This document shows, one piece after another, positions 32,894 to 43,014 of a stretch of DNA of 64,000 nt. The notes beneath the pieces are model-generated. The model saw only the letters and a list, made by a program, of their open reading frames with translations. It was not told the origin of the DNA and ran no database searches. The position numbers and the translations under genes were made by a program. The stretch's first letter is position 1; each line of letters opens with the position of its first letter. The DNA comes from Peribolospora baueri (lineage: Eukaryota; Basidiomycota; Peribolosporomycetes; Peribolosporales; Peribolosporaceae): NCBI GenBank assembly GCA_029717555.1, contig JAMDHS010000027.1, forward strand, positions 1 to 64,000. Direction: 5' to 3'.

Positions 32894-35800
32894 TCAAATG
32901 AAGCGCATTCGTGCCGAAAGGAAGATCCAAGCGAGGAGCTTGTAGGCGACTGATATTGCGACGCTGTACAGGCGATGCGGACGAACAGATTAGCTCGGTT
33001 TAACTTGAACCGACTCCTCAACTAAACTTACCCAATGCCAAGGAATTTGGCAGTATTTCGGTCGTGGAAACCAAACAACTCCAGCACCTGCTCGCCCGTC
33101 GCAGCGACACAGGCCCCGTTCGCGATCGTCTCCGGCGGACAGTTGAAAGTGAGTCCCGTGAACTCATTGATGCTCTACGAGGACAAGAGAGCAAAATGAT
33201 GGAACTTTACTCAAGAACCCTTAGAAAGATGAGCAAAGTTGACTTACCTGAACGCGAACTGCTGCTTTAACAGGTAAGGCCCAGGCGATGTCCGCCAGCC
33301 ATGTGGGCAGAGACAAAGAGACTGTGATGCCGTAGAGACATGCGAGTTTCGCGAATCAGACTATCCATCCATCACTCCCACGGTCGGGAACGCAACTACT
33401 CACTGATGCCGGACATCTGTGTTCCGACAGTGAGCGCGGTGGAAATGAGAGATACGCTCGGGCCCATCGTCAACACCACAGAAGCGAACATGATTCCTAT
33501 ACTTTCTCCCATCTCCACGAGGGTAAGGATGGTGACCGCAAACTCGAAAAAGATGCTATGAGGGGATTGACAAGTGAGCGATGGGACCAGGCTTCCAGCT
33601 TTGATCTGCGCTAAGCTCACCGGACAGAGACTTGTTGGCCAACGGCGACCTGAGAAGAGGAAAAGAACAACGTTAATGTTCGATCGAGTTGTCCGAAACA
33701 AGACAGCCACGACTCACAAGCATGATACATGTATAGAGCAAGGAGGCAAAAATTTCGAAGGGCAGTGCAAAAGCAGTAAAGCTGATCAAGAAAGTCGCTG
33801 GCGAGTAGGCTCCGGCGGCCGACTGCCAATCGTGGAAGAAAATATTGCGCTCCATCGGATAGATCGCAAGGAGGCTGAGGCTGCCGTGAGGAACAAAGAA
33901 ATGGTCGACCTTTGCGTGTTGAACATGTCAAGCCTATTGCCAACCCCGGTCGGTCTTCACTCACAAGCCAGCAAAGGGCAAGGCACTCGTGTTCTCCTGG
34001 ATAAGTCCGATGCGATCTTGTGCGCCTGTGAGAGCGAGGAGGACCGGCATTAGCAGTGTCGACAAAGCATGTGTGGCCTCATATAATCCTTACCCGCTGG
34101 TCCACGATTTAGGCGGAGATAGAAAATGAAGAAGCAGATGCCAACAAATGGGATTTGAATAATCCTCGTCCACCACAAGTCTTGCTGTCTCCAGATGTTA
34201 CGAACAGACCTGAGGATACAAACAGGGTGAGCACAATCGATGGAAGGGAGGGCGGGTAACTCTCCATCACTCACCTCTCGAAGATGACAGGAAGAGCGAC
34301 GCGCATCGGTGTGATGCGATCGATATTGTCAATGCCGAGTCTCTGTTCATCTGCCTGCCCTTTCTCGTCGCTAGCATCCTCTGATGCATTGGTCAATCGC
34401 TTTTGAATGAGCCTCCGTTTCGCTTCCGCACGCTTCCAAGATTCGACCAGGCGCTCGACCCTGGCGTTGGTGGCATCTTGACGTCCCGCAGTCCTCATAT
34501 CCACGGACACCAAGTCCATGACAAAGTCAGCCGGCTGCATGAACAAAAGGGGTCGCAACTCAGGTCTCCGAATCATATAAAGGTAAAAGTCGCGGCTGCG
34601 TGAGGTTTCCAATCGAACCTCACATTGAAGAGCGGTGGGGAAACATGCCCAGCAAACTCTAAATACGGCAGAAGCTCATCGCGCATGCCGTTGAATACCA
34701 CATTGCCCGACTGGAATTTCAAGAACCAAGTCAACTAGATCGTTCGACGACGCACGCCGCCACGACAGAACTCACCTTTGCGAGAATAAGGTAGTTGTCA
34801 CCGAGATGGAAGATGTCGGATCGTGGCTGGTGTAAGGAGACGATCACCGTGCGCCTGTGAAGTGATGGAAACGCTCGGGGGCTTAAGAAAGGATGATTAT
34901 CGGGCGTGGATTGAAAATAAAACACGTACCCGCTTCTAGCGATGTCATTCAGACACTTCATGATGTTGTGGGCCATGTGGGCGTCCAGACCAGAAGTGGG
35001 TTCTTGAAATCGAAGAGAGCGATGGCATCATCAGAATCAGGGAGTTTTCAAGCGAGGGTTGAGAAGAGGCTCACCGTCGACGATTAGAACGGCCGGATCA
35101 TGGACCATCTGGCAAGCGAGCGACAGACGCCTTTTTTCTCCCCCCGAGATACCCTGGTGACGACGGACGCACGCGGAGGTGAGCAAGCTGAGTTCCCCAC
35201 CGCGCAAGGGAAGGGAGAAAATCACCTTGAGAAGCTCGCCGCCGACGAGGTTGTCAGCGCAGTCCTTGAGACCGAGCATCCTCAAGACCTCCTCGGCACG
35301 AGCGTGCTTGCGCTTACGACTAACGTTGGAGGGAAGACTAAGCGTGGCAGCAAAGCGGAGAGTCTCGCGCACCGTCAGCGCCGGCAAGTGGTAGTCGTCC
35401 TCTTGTTCGACGAAAGCGCACAGCTGCCGGGTCTTGTGCGACGCGGGGACGCCGTTGAACGTGATGCTTCCGGTCATCCGAAATGAGCCAAACGCTCCCC
35501 CGCGCAGAGGTCGTGAGGAGCAGAGCCGGAGAAAGGAAGACTTGCCAGAGCCAGACGGCCCCATGATGACGGATACTTGGCCCGAAGGGAAACGGGCGTT
35601 AATATCCTTGAAGATCACGTTGCACGAACGGCCGGGAACGCCGGAAAGACGCGGGACCCACTCAAGTCGGGCGTTGATCGCCTGGATATCGGGAAGATTG
35701 GGTGAGTAGACGGGCGAGCGACGACGATCAGCACGGGGCGGGACTGAGGGCGCGACGCTTACCTCTACATCCACCTTGTTGCGCTTGATATCGATCTCAC

Positions 35801-38800
35801 TCTCTGTCGATTCTTTGCCTTTGGAAGTCGAAGCGCTTTGGGCCGCATGGCGGACTCCGCCTGGCTTCCAGAATGAAAGCAAAAGGATGGCGGCAAAGTG
35901 GGTGACGACGAAGAAGCCAAACAAGCCCATAACTGATCGCAGAAGGGCATGGAGCGCAGATTGGGAAGACTGTGAGCGCATGCTGACGAGACGTCGACAT
36001 GGTGACAAACTCACACGATGGGTACAGCGCTTCCGTGGGGTCCATCCTGAGTCCGCGCAAAACGTTGTCGCCGTTGCACTGAGACAGGGCAGGACCGGTG
36101 ACACCTTCACAGGAAAACGTGCGACCGTGGAACTGGGTGTGCGCAACGCTACGAAAGAGACGGATTGAGCCGTCAGCCAGAGGGCAGAGGATAGATCGGG
36201 ATCGGAGAAGGGAAATCGCGGCTCACATCCTGTACGAGTAGAAGTAAGGCGACAGCCAGCGAAACCACCTGTGGGAGATGCGAGGGAGCCAAGACGAAGT
36301 ATTAAGGGGAGCGCGCGGATACCGGTAGAGCGAAGCTTTCGGTCTGCTGGCGAGTGACCGTCGCCGACACTTACGAAATCCATACAGGGATGGACTCCAG
36401 AAGGTATCCCGCCGTGAGCAAGAAGAACTACAAGGCGAAGGAGAAAAAACAAAACAAAACAAAAGTTGAACAAGCCGAGCGTGAGGAAATATGGCAACCG
36501 CGAACAGCAGGAAGAAGAGGAAGAGAGACTGGACCGTCTGTACTGACGATGGCGATGGCGTTGCAAAGCAAGCTGGCCCTGGCAAAACTCCTCTCGATGC
36601 TCGCTATCATGAGCGCAAAGCCGACCACGTCGAGTTGGAAGAGGATGCACTCTCCGATCATGAGAAAGAGCTTTGCCGCCACGTCTTCGGTCCAGAGCCC
36701 GCAGATGAAGTAGATGAGCACGGCATAGAGGCTGGGAGCGAGGACGTTGGCGGGAAGGTTGGCAATAAACTCGGAGAGGACCCAGGCGGGGGCGCTGTAG
36801 AGGTGGTCCTCGCGTTCACGGTCGAAGATCACGAGGGTGGTGCACCATTTATAGATCCAGACTACTTGGGAGAGGTAGAAGAAGCAGGGAGCGTGCTGTT
36901 GTGAGGCGTGGAGGGACGAAAGAGCAGGGGGGAAGAGTGTGTTCAACGCGCACGTCCAACAGAGAAGCTCAACTCCAGGACTTGAGCCGCGGACCTCCAA
37001 GCTACTCACTTGATACGCGATGGTCTGGCCGTGGGTGACATCGCCAAGCAAGCAAGAAAGAAAGAAAGAAAGAAAAGGTCAACAATAGACGACACTCACA
37101 AATCGTCGGCAACACGGTGGAGCAGCGACACTCACTTTCAAACTCTGAATGTCCGCCGGCGTTTCTCCAAGCCTGAAAAAAGTGATACCGACTAGGACGC
37201 CGAGGCTGTGCGTACACGTAGAGGGGGACGCGACGGCGCACGACGGTGTCTCGGTCAGCTGAGGGACGCGGATGAGATGGACGGACTAGGGCGGTGCCAA
37301 GCCGACTCACACGATGGCTTGAAAGGCATGACCGACGAGCTCGAGCGCGTTCCTGTACACGTTCTTCCAAGCCCGCGGCAGGAGGATGGCCGTCTGTACA
37401 ACGACGTTTGGCCTTTTCTCGGGCGCGCCGACAGTCTTTTGTGGACGCTTGAAGGAGGGGAGAAGAGTTTGGGAGCGGGTGCGCTTGGCAGAGACGCCGA
37501 CGCCGACGGGGAAAGGGGAATCGGAGAGGGTGGCAAGTGCGGTGGGAGGAAGGGCGCTCACATCTAGCCGGGAGGCCGAGTGCGCCGTCACATTAGCCGC
37601 CTGGGGCGGCGGACTGTCCCGATCGTCCCTGGCGAGGGGTCCGGGTCCTGGCACCGCCTCTGCGCGTCGCATGGACTCGTGCTCCGCCCATCTGCTCACC
37701 AGATTGCTCACACGCCGCCTGTCCTCCTGCTCGCACTCCTCGTCGCGCGTGTCGACGGAACTGACGTCGATGAGAAAGTCGAGCGGGTTCGTGCGCTCCG
37801 GTGGGAAATGGCCGAGTGAGGCAAAGTAAGGAAGGCAGTCGCGAACGGGGCCGGAGTAGACGACGTCGCCTCGGGAGAGAAGGAGGAGACGGGAGAAGAG
37901 GTGAAAGGCGTCTGTGCGATTGGAAGGAGGGGAGGCGAATTAGCCAAGCGAGACGGGAGCGGGACGAGGTGCATGTTTGACAGTCACATGCGCACCTGAA
38001 CGAGGCTGATGAAGGGACAAGATGATCGTCCTTCCGCGCTTGGCGAGGTCGCTCAGCGTCTCCAGGAGTTGATATGCGGTGAAGGAATCGAGACCTGTGC
38101 CAGAGAGGAGAGAGGAGAGAGGAGCGAGTAGCACGGGCCGCACGCACCCAGTCGGCGATGATAGTGTCAGCTCCTCGGGACCCGAGCATGCGCCGGGGGC
38201 GTGTCAGGTCGTGGGAGCATCACGCTCACCGGTTGTGGGCTCATCGAGGACGACAAGGCTGGGCAACGTGACGAGACAGCAGCCGATGCTGACCCTCCTC
38301 CTCTCCCCGCCGCTGATGCCTTTGCGTCCCATCCCGCCGGCGACGCCCCCGTCGCCTCCCACCATTCTGTCCCTTGCCGCGGCGAGGCCAAGTTCACTGA
38401 TGGTCTGCTCCACGATCTTCTCCCTCACGTCCGGTGGCACGCTGGCGGGGAGACGCAAAGCCGCGGCCGCGGAGAGGGTCTCGTAGACGGTAAGGTGAGG
38501 GAGGAGGTAGTCGGACTGGCGAACGAAAGAGAGAAGGGAGGAAAGGCCTCGAGGCTTTTGATGGGCATGCGTGGAAGGGGAGGTGATGATGAGCTCGCCA
38601 GCGTTGGGCGCCAGCGGAGAGGAGGGATCGGCGGGTGGGCTCGCGGCGGAGGCGGGCACGATGCCAATGCTCCCTCCTGTCACGGGCAAGTCGTTCAACC
38701 GAGCAGCGACGGCGTGCAGCAACGTCGTCTTTCCTGACCCCGAGCCGCCGATGCTGGACGGATAGGAATAGGAAGGCGTGAGCGGAGACACAGGTCGAGC

Positions 38801-39684
38801 GGCGTGCATGTGAGATGTGGGAGCCGTCTTTCCTCGCCATCTACGTCTACCCACATCGCAAGCATCTCTCCCGCCATCACATCGGCGTTAACGTGACGAA
38901 TGATAGTATTGCCTTGGGCACGAGGAGTCGACCGCTGGGGCGGAGAGAGCTGGTCTGGGCCGCTCGCATGAACGGCCTTCTCGCTCTCCTCAACCATCCC
39001 AGCGGGGCGTGCCTGACGCGTCTCGCCGTGCTTCCTCCAACGGCCGGTGGCAATGTTCCATACCGGGTCGGGGATGGGGATGGGGATGGGCGTGGGGATG
39101 TAGTGTTTCTGAGGAGGCACGCCGATGGACAGGTCGCGGACGTGGAGAGAGTAGGACGGCGGTGGGGGCAGGGTGAGAATGGCGGCGGTGGGGGCACGGA
39201 CGTCGGGGTCGGGGTGGAGAGAGTGGATCGCGGCGAGAGGCGAGTAAGACGGCTTGCGGCTGTGATCTCTCTTCTCGTCGTCTCCGTCTTTGTCTTCGTC
39301 GTCGCCATCGTCGTCGCTGTCGTCGTCATCCTCCTCCTCCTCGTCGCCATCGCCGTGGTGCTGATCGTTGGACGAGTGAACGGCGACGGACGTTTGGTCG
39401 CCTGTGCCTGGGCCTGTGCCAGTGCGCGGAGGTGCTGTGCCTGATCCTGCCATCGATCCCGACGATCTGGCCATGTCTGGACGATCGTCGGTGTCCCCTC
39501 CACCGCCGTCGTTCATCGAACCCTTGTCCGCGGGCTCCGTTCGATCCCCAGCGGAGGAATGGGCGCTGACGAAGCTGTGCGAGGAGGCGGGGGAGGAGAT
39601 GGAAGGCCTGAAGGCGCCTAGGACCGCCTCGCCGTGCTCTTCTGAAGGGCGGGTGCGAGGGTGGCGGACGTCGAGGTCCGACAT
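32894..39684 (-). CDS. Full-size ABCG transporter (NBD-TMD-NBD-TMD), non-PDR type
   Basis: Twenty-five exons, 1575 residues, one frame: 39684-38855, 38753-38230, 38094-37996, 37911-37311, 37205-37136, 37024-37010, 36895-36548, 36427-36375, 36268-36227, 36148-36015, 35932-35763, 35681-35226, 35153-35075, 35002-34930, 34854-34776, 34710-34624, 34534-34275, 34209-34094, 34025-33965, 33880-33718, 33649-33621, 33555-33404, 33321-33248, 33174-33032, 32963-32894. An acidic N-terminus of 276 residues precedes NBD1: Walker A GGSGSGKT (279-286), signature ISGGERRR, Walker [14 protein letters not shown]1 follows (DREREDHLY, then [11 protein letters not shown]). NBD2 has GPSGSGKS (1003-1010), ISGGEKRR and VLIVDEPTSGLD, then TMD2 ([21 protein letters not shown]). 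PDR pumps have Cys for the NBD1 Walker A Lys; here both sites are canonical, so this is a White-like full-size ABCG. Substrate unknown. Exon 6 is 15 nt. The exon 20 start could be 33880 or 33874. Confidence 0.9.
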
Positions 39685-39864
39685 GGAGAGACGAGTCTGG
39701 AGCTGGAGCTGGAGCTGACCGACGGAGGAGGAGGGGAAGGAGGTGGACGCCGACGACGAAGATGGAGGGGACTGGCTGGGCGCTGTGGTAGTTGCCGGGT
39801 CGTCCCTTGCTGGTTGCTGGTGAGGGGGAAAGCTTTCTTCTCCCTCTCTCGACGTACACGCAGT

Positions 39865-39872
39865 GTATATAA
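39865..39872 (-). promoter_or_regulatory. TATA-like box of the ABCG gene
   Basis: TTTATATA on the minus strand, about 180 bp upstream of the ATG at 39684 and just downstream of the large inverted repeat. Position fits a core promoter or long 5' UTR; not verified. Confidence 0.4.
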
Positions 39873-39908
39873 ATTGTCTGCACCTCCTTTCGCCTCGTCC
39901 TCGGTGCC

Positions 39909-40054
39909 ATAGGAGCAGGTGACGAGGAAGCGTCGATCGAGGATGGCCCGTCGGCCCGCTCCACTGTTCGTTCGTACGGGGTCCACTACGAACGAACAGT
40001 GGAGCGGGCCGACGGGCCATCCTCGATCGACGCTTCCTCGTCACCTGCTCCTAT
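39909..40054. repeat. Perfect inverted repeat: two 68-bp arms, 10-bp spacer
   Basis: Left arm 39909-39976, right arm 39987-40054, spacer CGGGGTCCAC. All 68 positions pair, from ATAGGAGCAGGTGACGAGGA at the left outer edge to its complement at the right. Pairing stops at both outer ends and at the spacer. No target-site duplication was found at the borders. Could be a foldback structure in the ABCG promoter, a recent foldback insertion, or an artefact of library or assembly. Confidence 0.9.
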
Positions 40055-40425
40055 CTATCCACATCTGCTTCTCCTTCTCTGCCTGTCCACGTGGATTGAT
40101 TGGGAGCCAAACAGGCGTTGGCGCCGGCGTCGGCTTGGGCGGCGGCGGCCGAGTCTAACCAGCCGCACCCATACTTCATCCGACACCGCCGCCTTTCTCT
40201 CGAGCCCCTTACCGTTTCCAGACAGCGCTTGGCCGCACGACCAAAACGTTACGGATGATGAACCGGGAGGCAGATAAAAAAGAAAACCACGACACAAAAT
40301 AAGATAAAATCTCGGCTTAGATTCGCACACCGATCTTTATACAGCAATTTCCCAAAGCTACAGCTAGCTACGCGGTAGAGAATGAACGAAAACGGACGTA
40401 ACGAGCTCCGTGGGCGATTGATTGC
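40055..40425. other. Intergenic right of the inverted repeat
   Basis: 3' flank of the tandem-repeat secreted protein and distal promoter of the ABCG gene. No gene seen. Confidence 0.5.
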
Positions 40426-41578
40426 TCAGTGACTGCTGGTCTTCAGGACGTTGTTGACGACCGTCCTGCCGAGAGCGTCGTTGCCGTTGCTGTCGTTGTT
40501 GTTCGTCGTCGTCGTCGTCACCGTCGTTTCCACATTCTCGTTCCCATCGTGCGAAGAGTGGTGGTGCTCCTGCTCCCAGTTGGTCTCCTGGCGCGGGAGG
40601 ATGGGGTGGAAGCGCTGCTCCTCCATGGACGACTCGTAGCGGGGAAGAATGGGGTGGAAGCGCTGCTCCTCCATGGACGACTCGTAGCGGGGAAGAATAG
40701 GGTGGAAGCGCTGCGATTCACTGTTGATGCCGGGCGGGGTCGACGGGTCATGCTCAATCGGCTCATTGCGTTTGGATGGGGGGTTAGTGCCGAGGTTGGA
40801 CGACGGCAGCGGCTCTTGGCGCCCCTTGAAGTTGTTGTAGGTGGTGAAGTCGACCGGCCGCTCAGGACCAATGCCATGACCAGCGCCCGTAAGCGCACTG
40901 AAGTCGCGTCGCATATGGGAATCATAGTCGAATTGGGCCGGGTTAAAACCCTGGTTCTCCATCATGGGCGTACCGATATGAAGCCTGTTACCGTCGTTGG
41001 GCACAACTTGTCGCGCTTCGACATATCGGCCCGGGTTAAGATCCTGGTTCTTCATCATGGGCGTACCGATATGAAGCCTGTTACCGTCGTTGGGCACAAC
41101 TTGTCGCGCTTCGACATATTGGTCCGGGTTATGACCCTGGTTCTCCATCATGGGCGTACCGATATGAAGCCTGTTACCGTCGTTGGGCACAACTTGTCGC
41201 GCTCCGACATATTGGCCCGGGTTAAGATTCTGGTTCTCCATCATGGGTGTACCGATATGAAGCCTGTTACCGTCGTTGGGCACAACTTGTCGCGCTTCGA
41301 CATCACGATTCTCGGTGTTCATCCTATGCGCCTCCATGGGCGTATCCACGACCAACCCGACATGAGGTCTGGGGTCGCCAAAGGACTGGCCCGACGGGTC
41401 TGAGTCAATTGGACAAAAAGCGGTGCAAGTTTCAGTGAGACGGGTCGACAGGGATAGACTAGACGACGCTACGAACGACCCGTTGAGACTCACTGGCATC
41501 GGTAGAGGGGATGGGAGCGGCCGACGCGGCAGAAGCGAGGACGAGGGAGAGACAGGCGAAGAATGCGACGGACTTCAT
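40426..41578 (-). CDS. Secreted protein built of tandem repeats
   Basis: Two exons, 41578-41494 and 41399-40426; 352 residues. The signal peptide is MKSVAFFACLSLVLASAASA. The middle holds four copies of a 31-residue unit (EARQVVPNDGNRLHIGTPMM, then ENQ..NP..YV), and the C-terminal half three copies of a 16-residue unit (QRFHPILPRYESSMEE). The tail is Thr/Asn-rich (TTVTTTTTNNNDSNGND). No Cys-rich domain, enzyme motif or membrane anchor is seen. Secreted repeat proteins of basidiomycetes include wall or surface peptides such as Ustilago Rep1, but the dibasic Kex2 sites those use between units are absent here. Copies are nearly identical at DNA level, so copy number probably varies between strains. 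Function unknown. Confidence 0.8.
40597..40715 (-). repeat. 48-bp coding minisatellite, about three copies
   Basis: In-frame units of 48 bp (phase points near 40605, 40653 and 40701) encoding QRFHPILPRYESSMEE, in the secreted repeat protein. Confidence 0.8.
40935..41308 (-). repeat. 93-bp coding minisatellite, four copies
   Basis: Units of exactly 93 bp (GGCGTACCGATATGAAGCC recurs at 93-bp steps from 40967, with a T variant in the last copy), encoding the 31-residue repeat. Confidence 0.88.
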
Positions 41579-43014
41579 GATAGCGACGGGTGTGTTGTTG
41601 AGATGGAAAGGCGTGTGTGCGAATCGTATACCGAGAAGAAAAAGCGTAGATCGTCCACGTGGTCGCACCGGGCGCTGTGGAGAAGACGAAGGCAAGGAGG
41701 TTTAGAGAAGATAAAAGAAACTAGGCGCCAGGCCTGGAAGAAGAAAGAAACGTGGTGGTGGTGGTGATAGTCGGGAGAGAGGTGAGGACGAACCGAGGAC
41801 AGGTCATATATACCAACACCGACGGATGGAACACGGTCGGTCGGGCGGAAACGTCCGCCGGGGCGGGCGACACCGTGTTGGTTGCTCATCGACGGCGCAC
41901 ACTGTCGGTGGGCGCCCGTTCCACATTCGACCGCAGAGGCGCCACCGCGTATGGGTGAGCGCAAGAATAGACCTCAGCGGCGGAAAGATCCGAGCAGCCA
42001 AACGTCGGTGAAGATCATGGTGGAGATGTGAGGCGCAAGTAAGCGCATGGCGTCTGACGGAATCCACTTGAGTCTGTTGCAGGCTCGCCGAACTCTCCGT
42101 TGCGTTCCAGCGCGCTAGACGGTTAGATCAGACGCCGACGACGGTCCGTAGGCGCGGAAAGGAATGGGCAGGGTGCGCTGATGGTCAGCCGAAGAAACGC
42201 ACCGCCACAAGGAGAGTGAGCTGACCGGACCTTCTTTCGCTCTGCTCTGTCCGGAGTTGCACAGTTGAATTGCGTCAGCTCAATCGACATGAAGGGTTTA
42301 TACAGCCTGCTTAAAGAAAAGGGCCGGCTGGAACGAGTCGAGTCCGATTCGGCGTCGCGCCGGCGGTGCAAGTGCGGAAGCAACTCGACCCCGCCCAATC
42401 ATCCGTTCATCGCCGGCGTCGGCCGCACTGCGGGCGGGGCGAAGGGGGAAAGGGGAAGGGGAAGGGGAAGGGGAAGGGGAAGGGGAAGGGGATGCACACT
42501 GGGCGAGCGCCGACCTAGTCCTCTGCCTCGTTCAGCATTTCCTCAGCCTTATCCAGCCTTACGCTTGTAAGATTGGTAACACGGTCGAGTCCGGCTCGCA
42601 CCTCGCCCGACTCGTTCGGAAACCTTACTGACGGACGACGCGCCGTTGACCTCCGTCGAGATATGACCGCGCGCCCATTCGACGGAGGCCAGGGACAGCG
42701 TTGGGGGATCTGAGCGCACGCTCGCACACGGTGGCCATGGGCGCAGGACGGAAAAAGGTCCACGTCTGTACGGCACGGCGGAAAACGACCGGCTGAATAT
42801 TCATGTCGACGGTCTACAGCAAATTGTGTACAACGGAGCAGAAAGCGAAAGGGAAAGGAATACCAGAGAAGGACAGGGAACGGTACGAGCGACACGATAG
42901 ATTATAGGTACATCTCTCCTGCACTGTAGTAGAATAATCCAGCCGCTCGATCGGGCCAGATGAAGGACGGTATGAGAAGGAACGCCACGCGACGTTATCG
43001 AGGTCTGCCGCCGC
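41579..43014. other. Intergenic, no gene recognised
   Basis: 1.4 kb between two minus-strand genes: promoter of the secreted repeat protein and 3' flank of the acyltransferase gene. Contains a GGGGAA microsatellite. Confidence 0.5.
42441..42492 (+). repeat. GGGGAA microsatellite
   Basis: About seven to eight GGGGAA units, purine-only on the plus strand. Confidence 0.85.

Noticed and set aside
38695-40044. ABCG protein starting at an upstream ATG near 40044
   Set aside because: That start lies within the palindrome and upstream of the TATA-like box; the ATG at 39684 gives a better-placed start.
39919-40158. Frame starting MTRKRRSRMARRP on both strands
   Set aside because: It appears twice because it lies in the perfect inverted repeat; not a gene.
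40429-41403. Plus-strand open frame of 324 codons with repeats
   Set aside because: Mirror of the secreted repeat protein; the minus strand has the signal peptide, intron and start.
42540-42610. GGTCGAGTCCGG resembling a tRNA B box
   Set aside because: No paired acceptor arm or anticodon stem; chance match.
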